NCBI GenBank assembly: GCA_964384205.1
Contig: CAYLKS010000086.1
Coordinates: forward strand, 1-6,339
Source: CAYLKS01 sp964384205 [NCBI: uncultured bacterium]
Lineage (GTDB): Bacteria; JAGOEH01
Reading direction: 5' to 3'
DNA length: 6,339 nucleotides
This document shows, one piece after another, positions 5,449-6,339 of this stretch. The position numbers were made by a program, and so were the translations under genes. The stretch's first letter is position 1. Every line of letters begins with the position of its first letter. A model generated the notes under the pieces. It was given only the letters and a program-made list of their open reading frames with translations. It had not been told where the DNA came from and did no database searches.

Positions 5449-5479
5449 TTTGTAACAATAGCAATCTACTTTCTGTAAA
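5449..5479 (-). promoter_or_regulatory. Candidate sigma70-like promoter for the UDG-to-helicase unit
   Basis: On the minus strand TTTACA (5479-5474) resembles a -35 box and TACAAA (5454-5449), preceded by TGT, resembles an extended -10. The spacer is 19 nt, at the long limit. It lies between the terminator and leader C, where a promoter is expected. In such AT-rich DNA chance matches are common. Confidence 0.3.
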
Positions 5480-5481
5480 AG

Positions 5482-5533
5482 AAACGGGCTTTCATCTGTC
5501 GGTTGAAGCAGACAGTTTTTCAGCCCGTTTTTT
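5482..5533 (-). terminator. Nested-hairpin terminator, possibly bidirectional, containing X module copy C
   Basis: AAACGGGCT (5482-5490) pairs perfectly with AGCCCGTTT (5522-5530). Inside this stem is the X hairpin CTGTC/GACAG (5496-5500 and 5511-5515). On the minus strand the stem is followed by TTTCTTTT, suitable for ending the HTH gene transcript; on the plus strand it is followed by a run of six T, so it could also stop antisense transcripts. The insertion of X between the arms of a GC-rich stem is specific to this copy. Confidence 0.75.
5496..5519 (-). repeat. X module copy C
   Basis: On the minus strand this reads AAAACTGTCTGCTTCAAC followed by CGACAG. It matches the plus strand of copy A at 22 of 24 positions, so copies A and C are in inverted orientation. 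It forms the inner hairpin of the terminator. Confidence 0.6.
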
Positions 5534-5577
5534 ATAAATTACAATCTCCAAAGTGTTTTAGTTGACATTTTCAAATA

Positions 5578-5952
5578 TTACTTTAAATCTTTCATAATGT
5601 CTCCCACTATTTCATCTATGGAAGTTCGTATTTCAGATTGTTTTTTAACTCCTCCACCACGTTTGATACTACTTTTTTCACGAGTAAGATTTTCACTAAT
5701 ATACTCTTCAACTTTCTTCTCTTTTACTTCGTCTCCTTTTGCATTTTCTCTAAGAGTTTTCTTTATATCCATCAAAATTCTATTGATTTGTGATTTAGTT
5801 AAATTCAACTCCTCTGCCATGTCTTGATAACTTTTACTTCTAACATTTTTAATGACAAACTGAATGTCTGATTGTTCAATTTCTTTTTTCTTGTTTTTAA
5901 CAACATTATCGTTTGGTAGTTTTTCAATTTCTTCGAATAATTGTTCTGACAT
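5578..5952 (-). CDS. Small helix-turn-helix DNA-binding protein, paralogue 1
   Basis: This 124-residue charged protein has a helix-turn-helix-like segment SYQDMAEELNLTKSQINRIL at residues 41-60: helix YQDMAEEL, turn NLT, recognition helix KSQINRILMDI. A conserved block EIE-SDIQFVIKN-RSKS precedes it, and a basic linker and acidic/hydrophobic C-terminal helix (SIDEIVGDIMKDL) follow. The logic resembles small phage or bacterial regulators in which an N-terminal HTH binds DNA and a C-terminal helix oligomerises; I do not recognise a named family. AAAAAGGAAA lies about 7 nt upstream of the ATG at 5952. The gene follows its paralogue by 26 nt and ends at the terminator region. A transcriptional regulator is most likely; a terminase-small-subunit-like or DNA-packaging role is a less supported alternative. 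Confidence 0.7.
   Translation of the reverse strand: MSEQLFEEIEKLPNDNVVKNKKKEIEQSDIQFVIKNVRSKSYQDMAEELNLTKSQINRILMDIKKTLRENAKGDEVKEKKVEEYISENLTREKSSIKRGGGVKKQSEIRTSIDEIVGDIMKDLK
5709..5843. repeat. 135-bp perfect direct repeat, copy 1
   Basis: These 135 bases are identical to 6086-6220, including third codon positions. They encode the HTH and following basic region of the two tandem paralogues. Similarity continues on both sides with scattered substitutions. Confidence 0.92.
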
Positions 5953-5978
5953 GTTTATTTTTCCTTTTTTGAGTTAAA

Positions 5979-6339
5979 TTAGTATATTTTCGAGGTTATT
6001 TCATCAACAATATCTTTAATTACTCCTCTAATTTTTCCAGTTCTTTTTTCACCACTACGAGTAAGATTTTCAGTAATATACTTTTCAACTTTCTTCTCTT
6101 TTACTTCGTCTCCTTTTGCATTTTCTCTAAGAGTTTTCTTTATATCCATCAAAATTCTATTGATTTGTGATTTAGTTAAATTCAACTCCTCTGCCATGTC
6201 TTGATAACTTTTACTTCTAATATTTTTGATGACAAACTGAATATCTGATGGTTCAATTTCTTTTTTTGTTTTTTTCTTTTTAGTATTATCTTCGATCACA
6301 ATATTATCATCAACTTCTTCATTATCTTCGATCACAATA
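5979..6339 (-). CDS. Small helix-turn-helix DNA-binding protein, paralogue 2 (5' end outside window)
   Basis: The frame is open from the right window edge to TAA at 5981-5979. The visible protein has an acidic N-terminal region with the repeated hexapeptide IVIEDN, a lysine-rich linker, then the same DIQFVIKN-RSKS block and helix-turn-helix as its neighbour. The C-terminus differs: it is shorter, contains TRSGEKRTGKIRG, and ends with the helix VIKDIVDEITSKIY. A GTG at 6335 could be read as a start, but the IVIEDN repeat continues to the window edge, which suggests the gene extends further upstream. Because the HTH region is nearly identical while both ends differ, the two proteins may bind the same site with different partners. 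Likely a regulator; no family is recognised. Confidence 0.7.
   Translation of the reverse strand, partial: IVIEDNEEVDDNIVIEDNTKKKKTKKEIEPSDIQFVIKNIRSKSYQDMAEELNLTKSQINRILMDIKKTLRENAKGDEVKEKKVEKYITENLTRSGEKRTGKIRGVIKDIVDEITSKIY
6086..6220. repeat. 135-bp perfect direct repeat, copy 2
   Basis: Second copy of the identical block at 5709-5843, offset by 377 bp. It lies in the coding sequence of the upstream HTH paralogue and points to recent duplication or gene conversion. Confidence 0.92.
6285..6339 (-). repeat. 36-bp-period tandem repeat in the acidic N-terminal coding region
   Basis: The 19 bases ATTATCTTCGATCACAATA occur at 6285-6303 and again at 6321-6339, 36 bp (12 codons) apart, encoding IVIEDN each time. 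The repeat touches the window end, so more copies may follow. Such in-frame repeats can vary in number by slippage. Confidence 0.7.

Noticed and set aside
5385-5577. tRNA or other structured RNA gene in the largest intergenic region
   Set aside because: No cloverleaf, T-arm or CCA pattern is found. The pairing is explained by the terminator, X hairpin and leader.
204-5579. Shared 12-mer AATATTTGAAAA on the minus strand at 204-215 and 5568-5579 as a common promoter box
   Set aside because: It overlaps a stop codon in one case, has no convincing -10 partner, and AT-rich 12-mers can recur by chance.
1-6339. Stop-codon reassignment, suggested by exclusive use of TAA
   Set aside because: All conserved domains read correctly with the standard code and no in-frame TAG or TGA is needed. 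TAA preference is expected at this base composition.
1-6339. CRISPR array
   Set aside because: No regularly spaced repeats with unique spacers; the repeats present are a gene duplication, a coding tandem repeat and three intergenic modules.

Overview
The window is a very AT-rich segment in which every convincing gene lies on the minus strand, tightly packed and preceded by Shine-Dalgarno sites. All visible stop codons are TAA. The gene content is replication and repair proteins plus a GH108-type phage endolysin. This fits a large AT-rich tailed-phage genome (or a prophage), probably with a Gram-negative-type host because GH108/PG_binding_3 endolysins are typical there. The host genus cannot be named from this sequence.

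In transcription order (high to low coordinates) the layout is as follows. (1) Two tandem paralogous small helix-turn-helix proteins lie at 6339-5979 (running off the window edge) and 5952-5578. They share a 135-bp perfectly identical block. (2) A 193-bp intergenic region holds a nested, potentially bidirectional terminator, a candidate promoter and a structured leader. (3) A four-gene unit follows: a uracil-DNA glycosylase-like protein (5384-3915), a zinc-ribbon peptide (3885-3667), an endolysin (3665-3165) and a UvsW/XPB-like SF2 helicase (3147-1810). (4) A second structured intergenic region precedes a bacterial-type single-strand DNA-binding protein (1694-1341). (5) A strong intrinsic terminator is followed immediately by a gene encoding only the C-terminal part of a family B DNA polymerase (1257-382). 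(6) A third copy of the structured leader drives a 29-codon mini-ORF (327-238). (7) The start of a DUF4116-repeat protein (155-1) runs off the left edge.

The genes read as a replication/repair module: the polymerase fragment synthesises DNA together with a partner encoded outside the window, SSB covers single strands, the UvsW-like helicase remodels forks and recombination intermediates, and the glycosylase removes uracil. The endolysin is an unexpected lysis gene inside this unit.

The most unusual feature is not a protein. Three intergenic regions carry homologous leader modules (Y) with a CTAAA-type hairpin or loop, a TTC-ACG-TT element, a purine-rich SD and a TTTTTG-start spacer. A second module (X), a GTCTGCTT-AAC-GAC hairpin, accompanies each one. 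In two places X ends one transcription unit and Y opens the next. In the third, Y runs directly into X through a mini-ORF, as if a cassette body had been lost or reduced. The other main oddities are the polymerase split just before motif C, a GINPG motif in an otherwise family-4-like UDG, and the terminator placed eight nucleotides before the polymerase SD.
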